Positions 27,401 through 38,564 of a stretch of DNA of 64,000 nt are shown piece by piece; position 1 is the stretch's first letter; each line of letters opens with the position of its first letter. Both the position numbers and the translations under genes were made by a program. The stretch is from contig JASJOG010000074.1 of the NCBI GenBank assembly GCA_030142905.1, forward strand, positions 1,376,501 to 1,440,500, written 5' to 3'. Under the pieces are notes generated by a model. It ran no database searches. It worked only from the letters and a program-made list of their open reading frames with translations, and was not told the DNA's origin. The stretch comes from Heliopora coerulea. Its lineage: Eukaryota; Cnidaria; Anthozoa; Scleralcyonacea; Helioporidae.

Positions 27401-30400
27401 CTACTTACTGCTAAAATGTAAAAACTGTATGTAAACAAATGTTTACACTACTTACTGCTAAAATGTAAAAACTGTAAGTAAACAAATGTTTACACTACTT
27501 ACTGCTAAAATGTAAAAACTGTATGTAAACAAATGTTTACACTACTTACTGCTAAAATGTAAAAACTGTAAGTAAACAAATGTTTACACTACTTACTGCT
27601 AAAATGTAAAAACTGTATGTAAACAAATGTTTACACTACTTACTGCTAAAATGTAAAAACTGTAAGTAAACAAATGTTTACACTACTTACTGCTAAAATG
27701 TAAAAACTGTATGTAAACAAATGTTTACACTACTTACTGCTAAAATGTAAAAACTGTAAGTAAACAAATGTTTACACTACTTACTGCTAAAATGTAAAAA
27801 CTGTAAGTAAACAGATGTTTACACTACTTACTGCTAAAATGTAAAAACTGTATGTAAACAAATGTTTACACTACTTACTGCTAAAATGTAAAAACTGTAA
27901 GTAAACAAATGTTTACACTACTTACTGCTAAAATGTAAAAACTGTAAGTAAACAGATGTTTACACTACTTACTGCTAAAATGTAAAAACTGTAAGTAAAC
28001 AAATGTTTACACTACTCACTGCTATTTTATGTTTCTTTGCAGGTGTGGTTATTGTTGATCCTCATCTCCCAAGTCAAGTTGAACAGGTTAGATTAAGGAC
28101 ATGTAAGCTACTTAAACAGCATGATCCAGTCTCAAAACTTGTAAAAAGTGAGAAAGAACAGCCAAAATCTATGAGAAACTGACATTTTGGACAAGAAAAG
28201 CACAGTTGTCTATTATTTGGGCTTTGAAGAGCTTTATCAAAAAAATTTAGATAAAGGTAATACTTGTAAAAGAAAAAGAATAATTTGTTGTGCAGAATTT
28301 CTAAAATTGGGTTGTCTGGGGGAAATGTTTAGGAACTCCTAGGTTAAGTGAAAAGGTATGAACTTCACTGAACAGGTCAAGTTATTGAAGTCATTTTGGT
28401 GACACATTTCTGGGGAGCATCATTTACTAAAGTGTTCCCTTTGCTTTCATCGTGTGAAAGAAGTCAAAAGATTCTCAGATATTTTATCTTGATCTTTCAG
28501 TATTTAAATTGGTGATGTTTCACACTATGTGCTCCTCCTCATTTCAGATAAAACAAAACCAAAAATATACACATTTTTCTGATTTGTATTGACAACAGTA
28601 CCCCTTTTAAAAAGTCAAATGGACTGAGTATGAAACATTATCAAGACATAATTTGAATATTATATAATCAGTGTTTGGTAAAGTTCTCACATTTTAAACT
28701 TAATTTTTATTTCAATTTTAACTAAGTTATATTGTCCATTTATCCACATATTTTATTTTTTTCATGAAGTACAAACCTACCCCGCAACCAAGAATGGCTG
28801 TCTTTGAAGATGAAGATAAAGCAAAGGTACAAACACAAGTACCATTTAGTGTCAGGTCAACTCTGTGGCAAGCTTTTGTAGACCTGGGCACCAAATTATT
28901 GTCAGACATCAGGCAATTGTCTGGCCAGAATAACAAAAACGTGATTTTGATCAGCAAGAAAGGTTTCTTGTTGAGCATTTATGACCAGTTAGATGAGTAA
29001 TGAGGTGAAAGATCATATGCACTGCATCAGCAATGCAAAGTGGTTGGTGAAAGTAAACTAAACAAATACCACTACCTCAATTGACATGAGTTTTTGGTCA
29101 CTACTCAGCATACCTGTTGCACTGTGTGACTTTATTTTGTACTGTGCTGGATTTGGGAAATTAGTGGAATTTTATGGGAGTTGGCTGGTTTATATCTGTA
29201 AGTAAGATAAAAGAATGGAAAAAAAAATTCAACAAAAAAGAGGACAAAGGAAACATTCTGCCATACAATGGGAGAAATTATTCTCTTTGGGAGTATTATC
29301 CACTTTCCCTTCAATATGGACTTATTTGTTGCTTTTTTTGTGCTACTGTGCTTGGAAAATCAATCCACTAACATGACTGTTTTTATTAAGCTTTTATCCA
29401 GGTTACTAGCCAGTAAACACCCCGAAGATCTTCAAGCAGCAAACAGATTAATCAAGAATATGGTTCACCAGGTAAATCATGGTTGATTTAGAAAACTCAC
29501 AGGTAAACTACCAAAACTCTGAATTTTTGGGCTGAAGCCAGCTCTTAGATGAAACCTGGAGGTGACAGAAAACACTATAACCTTAGTCATCTAAAAAGTG
29601 GGGAATTGTCATCGAAAAGTTGATTAGAGTGTAGTTAAGTGAGCAATATGACATAGCATGCCAGTTCAACCATCATAGATCAGGGCAGGATGAGTTTACT
29701 TGAATGTAGCTGTGAGTTGAACTCATAACTAGATACTATTGAACAGGCAGCCATGAATTCAGATTTGATGCTTCAGCATTCAAGTGGACTTTTTCACTGT
29801 TGAACTGGTGTGAGCTCATTGTCAGGAGTATTGCCATATGCAGTGTCAGTGGCAGTTCCCAATTTTATGTTGAAGATTCTTGTGATTGCTGTGGCCAAAA
29901 TGGGTAATGAAATGATGGTCACAAGATACACATTCAAGTTGGGGGGTGAAAAACAGTTCTAGAAGTTGTAGCTGGGCTCTCTCCTTTTTCGGCATGAAGT
30001 TTTTTATTCTTGGTTGCAATATTTTGCCAGGTAGAGTGTAAAATATGGAACAAGGAGAGAGCTCTTGTGATGTGGTCCAAATAGAGTTTCCTTTTAGCAC
30101 CCCTTCTGAGGCATCCTTCTTAAAGGGCTTGGAGTTTCATTGATGGTCAGGAATATGAAACTTCCTCTGAACATGTCCCAGCTAACTGATTTGATGTTTC
30201 ATTCAGTTTATTTTTTTTTATGAATAAACTTTTCTGTAAGGATAGGTACTTCATGACTTTGCTGTGAAAAAGGGAAGGTCCAGACTGGAAAGGGTTAAAC
30301 TGGCAAGCACCTCCTGTGCAAGAAACACTACAGACTCTCATTGACACTTTATTTCATTGTGCAAATGTAATTTAGTTTAGACTGAATCCATCCCACTTGC

Positions 30401-33400
30401 TTTTTGTTGATTTTTTTTCGCAGGATGAAGTAAGAGTAGAAAAACTAAATTTGAGGGTGCAAGAACTGGAAATGGTGCAAAATAATGTGAAACTTTTGCG
30501 GGAGATGTTGTCACATTATTCTCGAGACACTCCTCGTTCTGACTTGGAGTTGATGAAGGTAATTTATTTTAATTTATATTCACTTATTTCACATAACAAA
30601 CAGCATGAATTTTCCATAACGTTTGTATTGGTCAAACCATTGCGCCCTCCACGTCAAGTAAATTTACATTTTTTCTTCACCTTTGAGTAAATGATTCGCA
30701 CAAAAGTAAAACCGAGTAAAAGGAAATATCTCCCACCTCTCTTACTAGTTAAACAGCAACAAGAGGACTGTAGAACTTTATCGTTATTATTTATATTTAG
30801 GAATTGTTTGATTCCTGTGAAAAGCTCAGGACAGATTTGTTCAAGATTGCGGGCACAGCAACAGATGAGGGTGATGAGACGTTATGTAAGTGATGGATGA
30901 CATGAGTGTTATGGCAAATGTTGTACATTAGAGCTTGGTGTTTGTACAGACGACATGTAGACCTTTATCAAGCACATTGGCTCAGGAAAAACGTCCCCCA
31001 TTATACTGTGGCCAATGCATAGACTACGTAGATATATATATATATATATATATATATATTGAACTAGCATAATAACTGTCCGTCTTAGTCTTGATAGCTC
31101 AAAGGTTGGATGCCTAACCCCTCGGAAGGTGGAAGGTTTGGTCCTCATCTCGGGCTAAGAAAACGATGAATGCCGACTTATCGTCTGCAGGTGATTCAAG
31201 TGATCAGTCAGATCCCTATCTCATCTTAAACTCTTTACAATCTCATGTCACTTTAGCTGAAATACTCCGTGCTAATGATAACGTCGCTAAAGTGATCGAA
31301 GATTACCGCCGTATTGTGGGAACCCCTGGCGATCCAGTTGGCATCAGTGTAGCCGCATCATTGGGCTCATCCACCACCCCAGACCTTGTGCAGTCCAACG
31401 ACCAATCCTCAAATCTTTCTTCCTTGATTGACCTTGACATTGGAGCCAATAATGTGCCGCAGCCATCCCAAAATGGAGACATTTTGAGCAATGATTTACA
31501 AGCGCTGGGTGAGTTGTTGAACCTGACTGGATGTCGTTTACCGTTTCGTTGCACAACACAACAAAATACGGCATTTATTTAATCACAGTGGTAAACTAGA
31601 GTACGAAAATGATGCTGGTGAGATCTTTTTATACCATACTTCTGTTAGCAAGCCTCTAAAATTTTCAGAATTTTATCCAAAAAAAACAACAAAAATAGCT
31701 TCCTTAATATCTAAATAATGCATTTCTTATCTCGCCAATACGAAGTTAGCTGATAGTAACAAGTATTTATTAATCCACTATTTGCAGCTTGTGTATGTCT
31801 GAAGTTTATGTACTTAAAGTTTTCTTTTCTTCATTTCTAGGACTGGGAGCGCCAACACCGCCTGCACCTCAACCCAGCCCTAGTCTCTCGTTCCCACCAC
31901 CTAACCAGAATATCATGACTGGACCCAGACATCCACTCAACCCATGGTTAAACTCTGCCGCCAGCTCTGGCATTCCCACGGCCAGTGTCTCAGTGAATGC
32001 CATCAGGGGTGCACAACCTTTTAGTGTTGGACTGCAATCTACACCCATGGGTCTGCCCACTGCAACTGTCCCAACTATGGTGCCAAGGCCACCGGGACAA
32101 ACTGTGGTGTCACCTCCTAGTTCATCGTGGTCGTCAAGCGTCGTTAACCGAATGAAGTCCGAAGAACAGAAGCCGAAACAAACCTCCCCGCTAGACCTGC
32201 TTGGACAAGAAGCTATGAACGCTCACAAAGAGACACAAAGCAAAACGAAATCTGAGGAGTCGAGACCACCCGCAAAAACAGATGCAATACTTTTAGATCT
32301 GAATGAACCCCCTGCACCACAACCTACACCCATTATACCCCCACCTCCTTCCACGCCTGCTGTCTCTTCGTTCACTGATCAGTCTGCTAAAGAAACATCT
32401 CTGGATCAACTGTCCGTACCACTGGATAAAATTCAACCAGGTGAGCAAAGTTCTCTGCGATGTGATGTGGTTTGGAGTAACTTGTACTGATTGGCCAGGT
32501 ATGCATCCCCTAATCGTACATAGTTAAATCTCCTTCAAAGTTTAAGTACACTTTTGTTTGCTTTTCCAGGAAATTTACCGCCCATGAATGTTTTAGAAAA
32601 GAATAATATCAAAACTGTGATGCATTTTGCAAAGGTAAGGTAAAAAGAAGGGTGAACGAGCGGATAAAATTCTAGTCGAACGAGCAACAAAAAGCAAAAA
32701 ATTCAGGGTACGGCCGAAACTTTCTAGATAAGAGATTGAGGTAGATGAACGATCTTCAAGCTCGATACTCAGAAAATGATTTCTGAGCCCCAGACGGGGA
32801 TCAAACCCACAACCTTTTGATGACCGGTGAGACGCTCTAACCATTGAGCTACCGAGATTCAGATGGTGAGCTAAGGTGCAAAGTTGCAGGTTCGATCCCC
32901 GTCTGGGGCTCAGAAATCATTTTCTGAGTATCGAGCTTGAAGATCGTTCATCTACCTTAATATATCCAAGCTCTCACGTTTCTTAAACATTAAACTGCAT
33001 AAGAGATTGAGTTGCTCGCTCAAAACGTCAGTTTCTTATGCAGTAAGTTTCGGCAGCTTTTTGTTGATAGATGATAAATTCGTAAATTTCGTTATCTTTC
33101 ATTTTTTTATTGTTTTTGAAATCTCCAGGATTCGTCAGGAAATCTAAGTTCATATATTCACGTAGTGGTTGTTTCGACCATGAGTACGAACACCTCGCCG
33201 ATCAAAAATTTTACCTTTCAATGTGCTGCTCCTAAGGTAAGAAAACTGAAAATTTGGTGTCCGTTGGTAACTGTATGACATAATGATATGGTACGGAGCG
33301 GTACGGAATGATATGGTCTGCTTTACTACTTCATTGAGTCAGGTGTTAAGGATTTTGGATAAAGCTTAAGGTGGTGTGTATTTTACGATTTCAATCCATA

Positions 33401-34370
33401 GACAATAATGAAGGAATTATTTTTTATTTTTATTATTTAGTCAATGAAACTAAAGCTCCAGCCACCCACATCAAACGAGTTACCTGGCTATAATCCCATA
33501 CTACCACCCTCTGCTATTACACAGGTCATGTTACTGGCTAACCCAGTTAAGGTACGTATACTTGCAGTTCTTGTTCTAAACGATGTAGTTTTTTTCTTGC
33601 ATATCGAGTCTCGACGAATCAACTCATCCAACTAATTGGATTCCCAACTTGCTGGGACGTTTCGTTTACTTCAAAGTGATACAACTCTGTGAGCTCGACA
33701 AAGATCTTTTTACAATTTTCAACGATTTATATGTGTAGTCACCAACCTTGATTTTTTTTTTTCATATTTCAACTTTTTTTCCTTCTAAAAGCTCAATAGC
33801 ACTTCATAGTAACGTTAATGATACTTCGTTTCTTTCTGTGATAAAATCAGAACATGTTATATAACAGCGGTGCCATTTAGCTGGCTTAAGCGTCAATCTT
33901 ATATTGCAACTGAACCCCAAAACGACCTTGACGTTCAAAAGGGAAGGTAAAACTATCAAGAAAACCGTTGATAGTTCGTCAACATCTTGTTTCCCTTCTG
34001 CACATTATCAGTCGTTTTCAACGCGCAAGTCAAGTTCGTGACGCCGTAAATTCTGTACAAAAACATTGGCAAGTCAAAAAAATATTTTCCCTCGAGGGTG
34101 ACACATAACGAGATAACAAGATGTTTGTTTTTATGATTTCTTTCCTACTTTATTTGGCGCTGAATACTTTCAAAAGTAAATCGCGTGCGTAAGGTTGATA
34201 GTTGGGCCTAGTTAATCACATTGAGTGAATATACACGAAGATAAACGACATTTCTGTTTTCATTTTTCTTTCAAAAGGATCGGATTCGCTTGAAATACCG
34301 TATCTCGTACGACTTGAACGGCACCAAAGCTGTCGAGACAGGTGACTTGGATAACTTTCCAATTCTCTAA
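24444..34370 (+). CDS. GGA: GGA family Golgi clathrin adaptor (VHS-GAT-hinge-GAE)
   Basis: ARF-dependent adaptor sorting cargo such as mannose-6-phosphate receptors from the trans-Golgi network. Sixteen exons: 24444-24486, 24560-24644, 24848-24923, 25636-25734, 26135-26258, 28043-28086, 28770-28826, 29391-29471, 30424-30558, 30801-30885, 31191-31508, 31841-32440, 32570-32634, 33129-33236, 33441-33551, 34278-34370; 707 residues, phases consistent. VHS about 8-145 (GKFRFLNELIKLIS, LFYSWSIGLP), GAT about 170-300 (HPEDLQAANRLIKNM, NNVKLLREML, LAEILRANDNVAKVI), proline-rich hinge about 300-570, GAE ear about 575-707 (PPSAITQVMLLANP, YRISYDLNG). The hinge has a clathrin box LIDLD at residues 355-359 (31424-31438). 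No acidic-cluster dileucine autoinhibition motif was noticed. Vertebrates have GGA1-3; this looks like the single invertebrate form. Introns carry the 47-bp minisatellite (intron 5), a TA run (intron 10) and an inverted SINE pair (intron 13). Confidence 0.95.
26327..28020. repeat. 47-bp minisatellite, 36 units, in GGA intron 5
   Basis: Unit boundaries taken at CTGCTAAAAT fall at 26327, 26374, 26421, 26468, 26515 and so on to 27972, with the broken next unit at 28019: 1692 bases, exactly 36 x 47, so there are no net length changes. Each unit contains GTAAACA-AA-TGTTTAC, a near-perfect palindrome. Substitutions occur at only a few places: CTGTATG versus CTGTAAG before the palindrome, and AAATG versus AAACG in its centre; the first unit is the most divergent. 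The array begins about 70 bases after exon 5 and ends about 22 bases before exon 6, so it fills the intron and its last unit touches the 3' splice-site tract. Confidence 0.97.
31031..31060. repeat. (TA)n microsatellite in GGA intron 10
   Basis: TA dinucleotide run of roughly fourteen units between GGA exons 10 and 11. Confidence 0.9.
31082..31160 (+). repeat. Possible tRNA-derived SINE fragment in GGA intron 10
   Basis: TAGCTCAAAGGTTGGA resembles a pol III A box and GGTTTGGTCCTC, about 40 bases later, a weak B box. The spacing suits a tRNA head, but no complete cloverleaf can be drawn, so this is a degraded tRNA-like piece at best. Confidence 0.33.
32739..32957. repeat. Head-to-head pair of tRNA-derived SINE copies, 64-bp inverted repeat
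   Basis: Positions 32739-32802 and 32894-32957 are perfect reverse complements over 64 bases, with a 91-base spacer. Read on the minus strand, the left copy has an A box TAGCTCAATGGTTAGAG (32835-32851) and a B box GGTTTGATCCC; the right copy, plus strand, keeps only the B box GGTTCGATCCC (32889-32899) and downstream tail. Both continue with the same non-tRNA body. The structure lies in GGA intron 13, so the pre-mRNA can form a long hairpin here. The open frame on the minus strand through the left copy is SINE-derived and not a gene. Confidence 0.75.
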
Positions 34371-36194
34371 TAGACTCATCAGGACGTTCTTGAAATTAAT
34401 TGGTTGTTGAATTGAATCATTCTGCCAAGGTGTAATGTGATTTTTTTTTTCTCGTAAGAATTGAATCGGCAATAATTTATGGAAGCTATCACCATGATGA
34501 TTTGTGCGAGTGTGATAGCCAAAAAAGGTCGGGAATTGATGAAAATTGACTAGTAGAACTCGCGCAGTTGTCCTAAACGAAAACTGCACAATTATTGTAT
34601 CCATATCTCGACACTTCACTACTATGGTTCAGTATGATTGAGTATGGTTGAGCATGATAATGAAAATTATCAAGACCGAGGTTTCGATTAACCGAGGCGG
34701 ATAGGAGACCGAAACTTTGATAATTCTCGTCATTATTCGATAACCGAATCCAACAATATAATAACGTGATTTATTATGTGGCTGAGCTCGTTTGTTCGTT
34801 TTTCGCTTGTGCACAAAACTACGCATGCTGATTGGTTGATGAGTGTCCTCAAATGGTACGATGTTGGACCGACCGGCAAAATACGTTTTTCATTCGGGAG
34901 CGACAAGTTTTGGCGGGAAAATCTCCGAGCTGATTTTGATGAAATTTAAGAAGAATTAAGAATCAATGTCGAAAAATTCCGATTAATAAAATGTGATAGA
35001 ATACTAGAGCTGCTTTTGTGTAAAGTAAATTCCATGAAAGTTTGATGAATTAATGTTTGACTGGTGGAAATAGGAAGCTAAACAAAGTAGTTACGAGGTA
35101 AGTTAATCACAACATCCAATACTTTTTCGGTCGATAACAGCTGGACTACAAAGAAGAAAACTCAGTTAAAATGAGAAAAAAACAGCCAACAGCCATATAA
35201 TAAATTTCTTATTATTAACCTCGTTTGCTCAGTCCGTAAAAGAAAGTATTTGCCTTCGAGTTTTCCCGCACTGAGCTTGCTCCTTGGTCGCTCGCTCTTT
35301 ACGAAAACCTTAGGCAAGTACATTCCTGTACGGACGTTTGTCTCCGTTAATAAGTATTTAATAGTAGTGCAAACCTACGCGTATCCAAGTTCAACCAAAG
35401 GAAGGTGGGTGGACATATTGAACCTCTTTTGGAAAATATTGATTCCATAATCGATACTGACTTTTTGTCGGTGTATTTAGATGTGTGTTTTTTTCTAGTA
35501 AGTAGCGCATTTTCCAAACGCTTCAAAGACATTTGAATCAAGACGTTTACCATCAATTCCGTCTAGGTTATTAAAATGCTCAACTCCTTTTTGTCTCTTC
35601 AGTTAATTTGTTTGTGCACTGGAACACACCTCACGGCCAGATATGTGTCCTCATGATTCCCCAAATGTATGGTATTGAATACAGTGCATTCCAGAATCAT
35701 CCTCAGAGATACATAAACTGAAATTTTTTCATGATAATCTGATATGGGATGATATTATGATATTATGAAGAATACAGTGCATCGTCGCATGTTAGAGCAA
35801 ATTGAATTTTGGCCCGAATGTTCTACAAGTTCTGTCAAGTTTTTCCTCCACGCGACTTTGTTAAAAATCGTTAATCGTTACGTTAAACACGTCAGTTTTT
35901 AGTGCAACACGATTGCGTTAAAAATGGTCGTTGGAAACCGTCCTATGTAACATTTCCTTCAGGGGAACCGACTATCAGGCAATTTAAAAAGCAAATAGAA
36001 ACATGAGTGATTATAGAAGCTCGGCTGTCTACAAAAATTGTCTTGGAACATGTCTTACTCCTTAAACTCGCAGAGTTTACGTTCTGTTGTTATACAGTTA
36101 ATAGGTATGTAACCAGCAAGAAACGTACACCTTTTCAAAAGCTTTATAAGTAATTTACTGTTCACAGTCCTTGAAAATAAGTTTTTCTTACGTT
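34371..36194. other. Convergent intergenic region GGA / TRIM-NHL
   Basis: About 1.8 kb. The left part should be GGA 3' UTR. A hairpin-bearing repeat-like block is at 34630-34960. The rest is AT-rich with short open frames only; the right end is the 3' side of the TRIM gene. No gene supported. Confidence 0.5.
34630..34960. repeat. Repeat-like block with internal hairpin (possible MITE relic)
   Basis: AATTATCAA followed by TTTCG near 34666-34690 pairs with CGAAACTTTGATAATT near 34710-34727. Around it are tandem-like GTATGATTGAGTATGGTTGAG words and a CG-richer segment. Such hairpins are usual in short non-autonomous DNA transposons, but no target-site duplication or terminal inverted repeats could be fixed by eye. 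Confidence 0.33.
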
Positions 36195-38564
36195 TCAAAA
36201 CACCAAAATGCGTCCATTTACCGAGTCGGCTACAACCACAGATCCGTTTGGCGTTAAAGCTATGGTACTAATCTCAATCTGCTTGTGATCTTTCTCAGTG
36301 AAGGTAATATTGGTTAAATGTGCTCCAGCACTAGTGAACACCTGAACCTTGTTTCCAGCCCCTGTGGCCAATACGCGATCCTCGCTGTCTATGACGAGGC
36401 GACACCAGCTGGACATTGGATACGCATAGGAAGGGATCGGGAACTCACGCAGGTAGTTACCATGGTTGTCTAACACTTTAATCAAACTTGAATAAGTTTG
36501 TTTCGCCGCCTTGACGCCGCTATCTTTGTGAGATGTTATACGAGATATCAGAAACATTTCGCCAGTTTGGCTACAAGCCACGTCATGCACGTTCTCAAGC
36601 CTGCAACCCCTCGGAGTTTCACGACAAATACTTCGCAATATCTCGCCAGCTATCGTGAATACAACCACCCTACCGTGGCCAGTATCGACGACAATAGTGT
36701 TGTTGTTACAGTCCGTGGTAACGGCTGACGGCTGCACAATACCAGAACCCAACTGGCTCACGAACTTCCCATCACATGTGAAAACTTGTATTCTGTTGTT
36801 CTGTTTGTCTGCCACCAAGACGTGTCCAATCCGGTTGATTGAGACGTCGCAAGGTTCGTTGAACTCGCCTGGTTCTGAACCTTTCCGACCAAACGTAAGC
36901 AATAAACGACCGCTTTCATTGAACACCTGAATGCGATTGTTCCCTGTGTCCGCCACGAAGATACGACTGAGCCTATCGACAGCCACACCATGTGGTGACC
37001 GAAGTTCTCCGTCACCAATTCCCACACGTCCAAACTTTGCTATGAGTCGCCCTCGGCGAGAGTAATCCGTTGAGCCGCTGCTGAGCAGTTCAAACGGACT
37101 TCCAAGAATCTCTTCGCCTTTTAGGGTGATCCTCAACAGGTGAGGACCAGAAATGTACGTTCGATAGCGAAATTTGTGCTTGCCTAGTCTGTGCTCTATC
37201 ATTTCTGCTCGGAAGTAACCTCCATGTGGAGTTTTTACACGTGCCACGATTGAGCCATGCCCTTCATTGCAGGCCTTATTTTTATCGTTCTTCACCATCA
37301 CCGTGAAATTACTATCTTGGCCAACCACTACGCTTGCCAGGCCTTCTCCTGTAGCGAAACAACAAGCTGCGCATCCTTCACCCGTTACTATCTTCCCAAG
37401 TACATTCCCCCCGTCCAGTACTTGACGCCGTCGCGCATTTTCCCCTCTGACTGTTGCCTCACTTGGATCCACCTGCGCCATCGCTGTAAAGCCAATAAAT
37501 GAATCTTCTGGACATTCAATCGGGATCTCCGGCGTATGTTGGCACAGACCACCTAAGCTCTCCATGATGCAGTTCTCCATCGTCAGTATTTCCTCGTCAC
37601 TACCATTCAACATGAGATGCAAGGTGAATTTCCGACAGTTCTCGATCAATCCTAATCTTGTTTCCAGCTTTCCACGTTGCTGCGTTAGCGCTTGAAATTT
37701 CTTTCGGGCAACCGAGTTCAGATTTCGGAGAAGCCTTTTCTCGTCCTCGTCTAGTTTTGCAGAAATTTCATCCCCTCGAGTGAAATGTTCATTCTTCGTT
37801 GCGCGTATTGTGTTTTTTATGTCGGAGATAAAAGACCGCAGATGTTCTTCTGTGTCTTTGATTTCCCTCCTTGCATCGCTGAGAAAAAGTATTTTCATCG
37901 TGATCTGGCTTAGCAAAGTGTGTAACTTGGCTTTACAACTTGGTACTGCGTCTGAAGCTGACACGAAGATGTGCGTCAAGTGTTTAGAAATGACGCAGTC
38001 TTGGCAAGCTAGTTCGCTGCAGCTGCTGCAGAAAAAGCGCAAATCTTGTTTTGAGTGGTGCACGCATTTTAGCGGGATGTGCAATTGATGCTTTTTCCCA
38101 GGCTGGATGGCTCTCTTTCCAGATGATGTCAGTTCCTGTGGATTTCCTGGCGTGTTTTCCCTCGCGCCTTCTTGATGCGCTGGCATACATTTTGGACACA
38201 ACAGGACGTTACAGTCAACACAGCGTAAGGTACTCAAAACATTCACGGAGCAGGCGTCACACACGATATCCTCACCGCTGACGGTCCTTTGGCGTTTCAT
38301 GATATCTAAAATACTGTTTAGGAAAAAATTACTTGGAATTTCTTTTACCCCTCCAGTGGGTAGCTGAGTGGGAGCACGACAAACTGGACATTGAAATGCG
38401 TCATGCGACTCTTGTTGCACGAGAGTTAGGCCTTCCAGGCACTTTTCACAAAACGAGTGCACGCAGGGTAAAATCTTTGGATCGTTGAACAAGTCTTTAC
38501 AAATGGGACATATCAGTAGCTCCCACATTTGAACTAGTGTTTGGAATTTATCACTTGTTTCCAT
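36195..38564 (-). CDS. TRIM-NHL protein (RING, B-boxes, coiled coil, filamin, NHL), intronless
   Basis: Likely E3 ubiquitin ligase with an RNA- or protein-binding NHL propeller, 789 residues in a single exon. RING at about 19-63 (C19-x2-C22, CVHSFCEKC, CPVC); first B-box about 99-135 (CDAC, CVDC, CPKC); second B-box about 165-205 (CVHH, CSSC, CQDC, H-x2-H-like KHLTH); coiled coil about 205-335; filamin/ABP280-like immunoglobulin fold about 395-500 (GSIVARVKTPHGG, GSPFEL); NHL repeats from about 515 to the end (RSPHGVAVD, FVADTGNNRIQVF, VLVADKQNNRIQVF, VVADSVNGRILVF). This order is that of TRIM2/TRIM3/TRIM71. Cnidarians carry many such intronless paralogues, so a one-to-one name is not given. 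Zinc-ligand residues look intact, so it is not an obvious retropseudogene. Divergent from RRP7A. Confidence 0.93.
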   Translation of the reverse strand: METSDKFQTLVQMWELLICPICKDLFNDPKILPCVHSFCEKCLEGLTLVQQESHDAFQCPVCRAPTQLPTGGVKEIPSNFFLNSILDIMKRQRTVSGEDIVCDACSVNVLSTLRCVDCNVLLCPKCMPAHQEGARENTPGNPQELTSSGKRAIQPGKKHQLHIPLKCVHHSKQDLRFFCSSCSELACQDCVISKHLTHIFVSASDAVPSCKAKLHTLLSQITMKILFLSDARREIKDTEEHLRSFISDIKNTIRATKNEHFTRGDEISAKLDEDEKRLLRNLNSVARKKFQALTQQRGKLETRLGLIENCRKFTLHLMLNGSDEEILTMENCIMESLGGLCQHTPEIPIECPEDSFIGFTAMAQVDPSEATVRGENARRRQVLDGGNVLGKIVTGEGCAACCFATGEGLASVVVGQDSNFTVMVKNDKNKACNEGHGSIVARVKTPHGGYFRAEMIEHRLGKHKFRYRTYISGPHLLRITLKGEEILGSPFELLSSGSTDYSRRGRLIAKFGRVGIGDGELRSPHGVAVDRLSRIFVADTGNNRIQVFNESGRLLLTFGRKGSEPGEFNEPCDVSINRIGHVLVADKQNNRIQVFTCDGKFVSQLGSGIVQPSAVTTDCNNNTIVVDTGHGRVVVFTIAGEILRSICRETPRGCRLENVHDVACSQTGEMFLISRITSHKDSGVKAAKQTYSSLIKVLDNHGNYLREFPIPSYAYPMSSWCRLVIDSEDRVLATGAGNKVQVFTSAGAHLTNITFTEKDHKQIEISTIALTPNGSVVVADSVNGRILVF

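Noticed and set aside
26320..28020. CRISPR array
   Set aside because: The 47-bp units are contiguous with no unique spacers, lie in an animal intron, and no cas genes are present; it is a minisatellite.
31082..31160. A functional tRNA gene in GGA intron 10
   Set aside because: A- and B-box-like words exist but no acceptor or anticodon stem can be formed; listed only as a weak SINE fragment.
32593..32844. 83-codon minus-strand ORF starting MVRASH
   Set aside because: It reads through the SINE A/B box region and body; the same kind of frame arises wherever this SINE sits. Not a gene.
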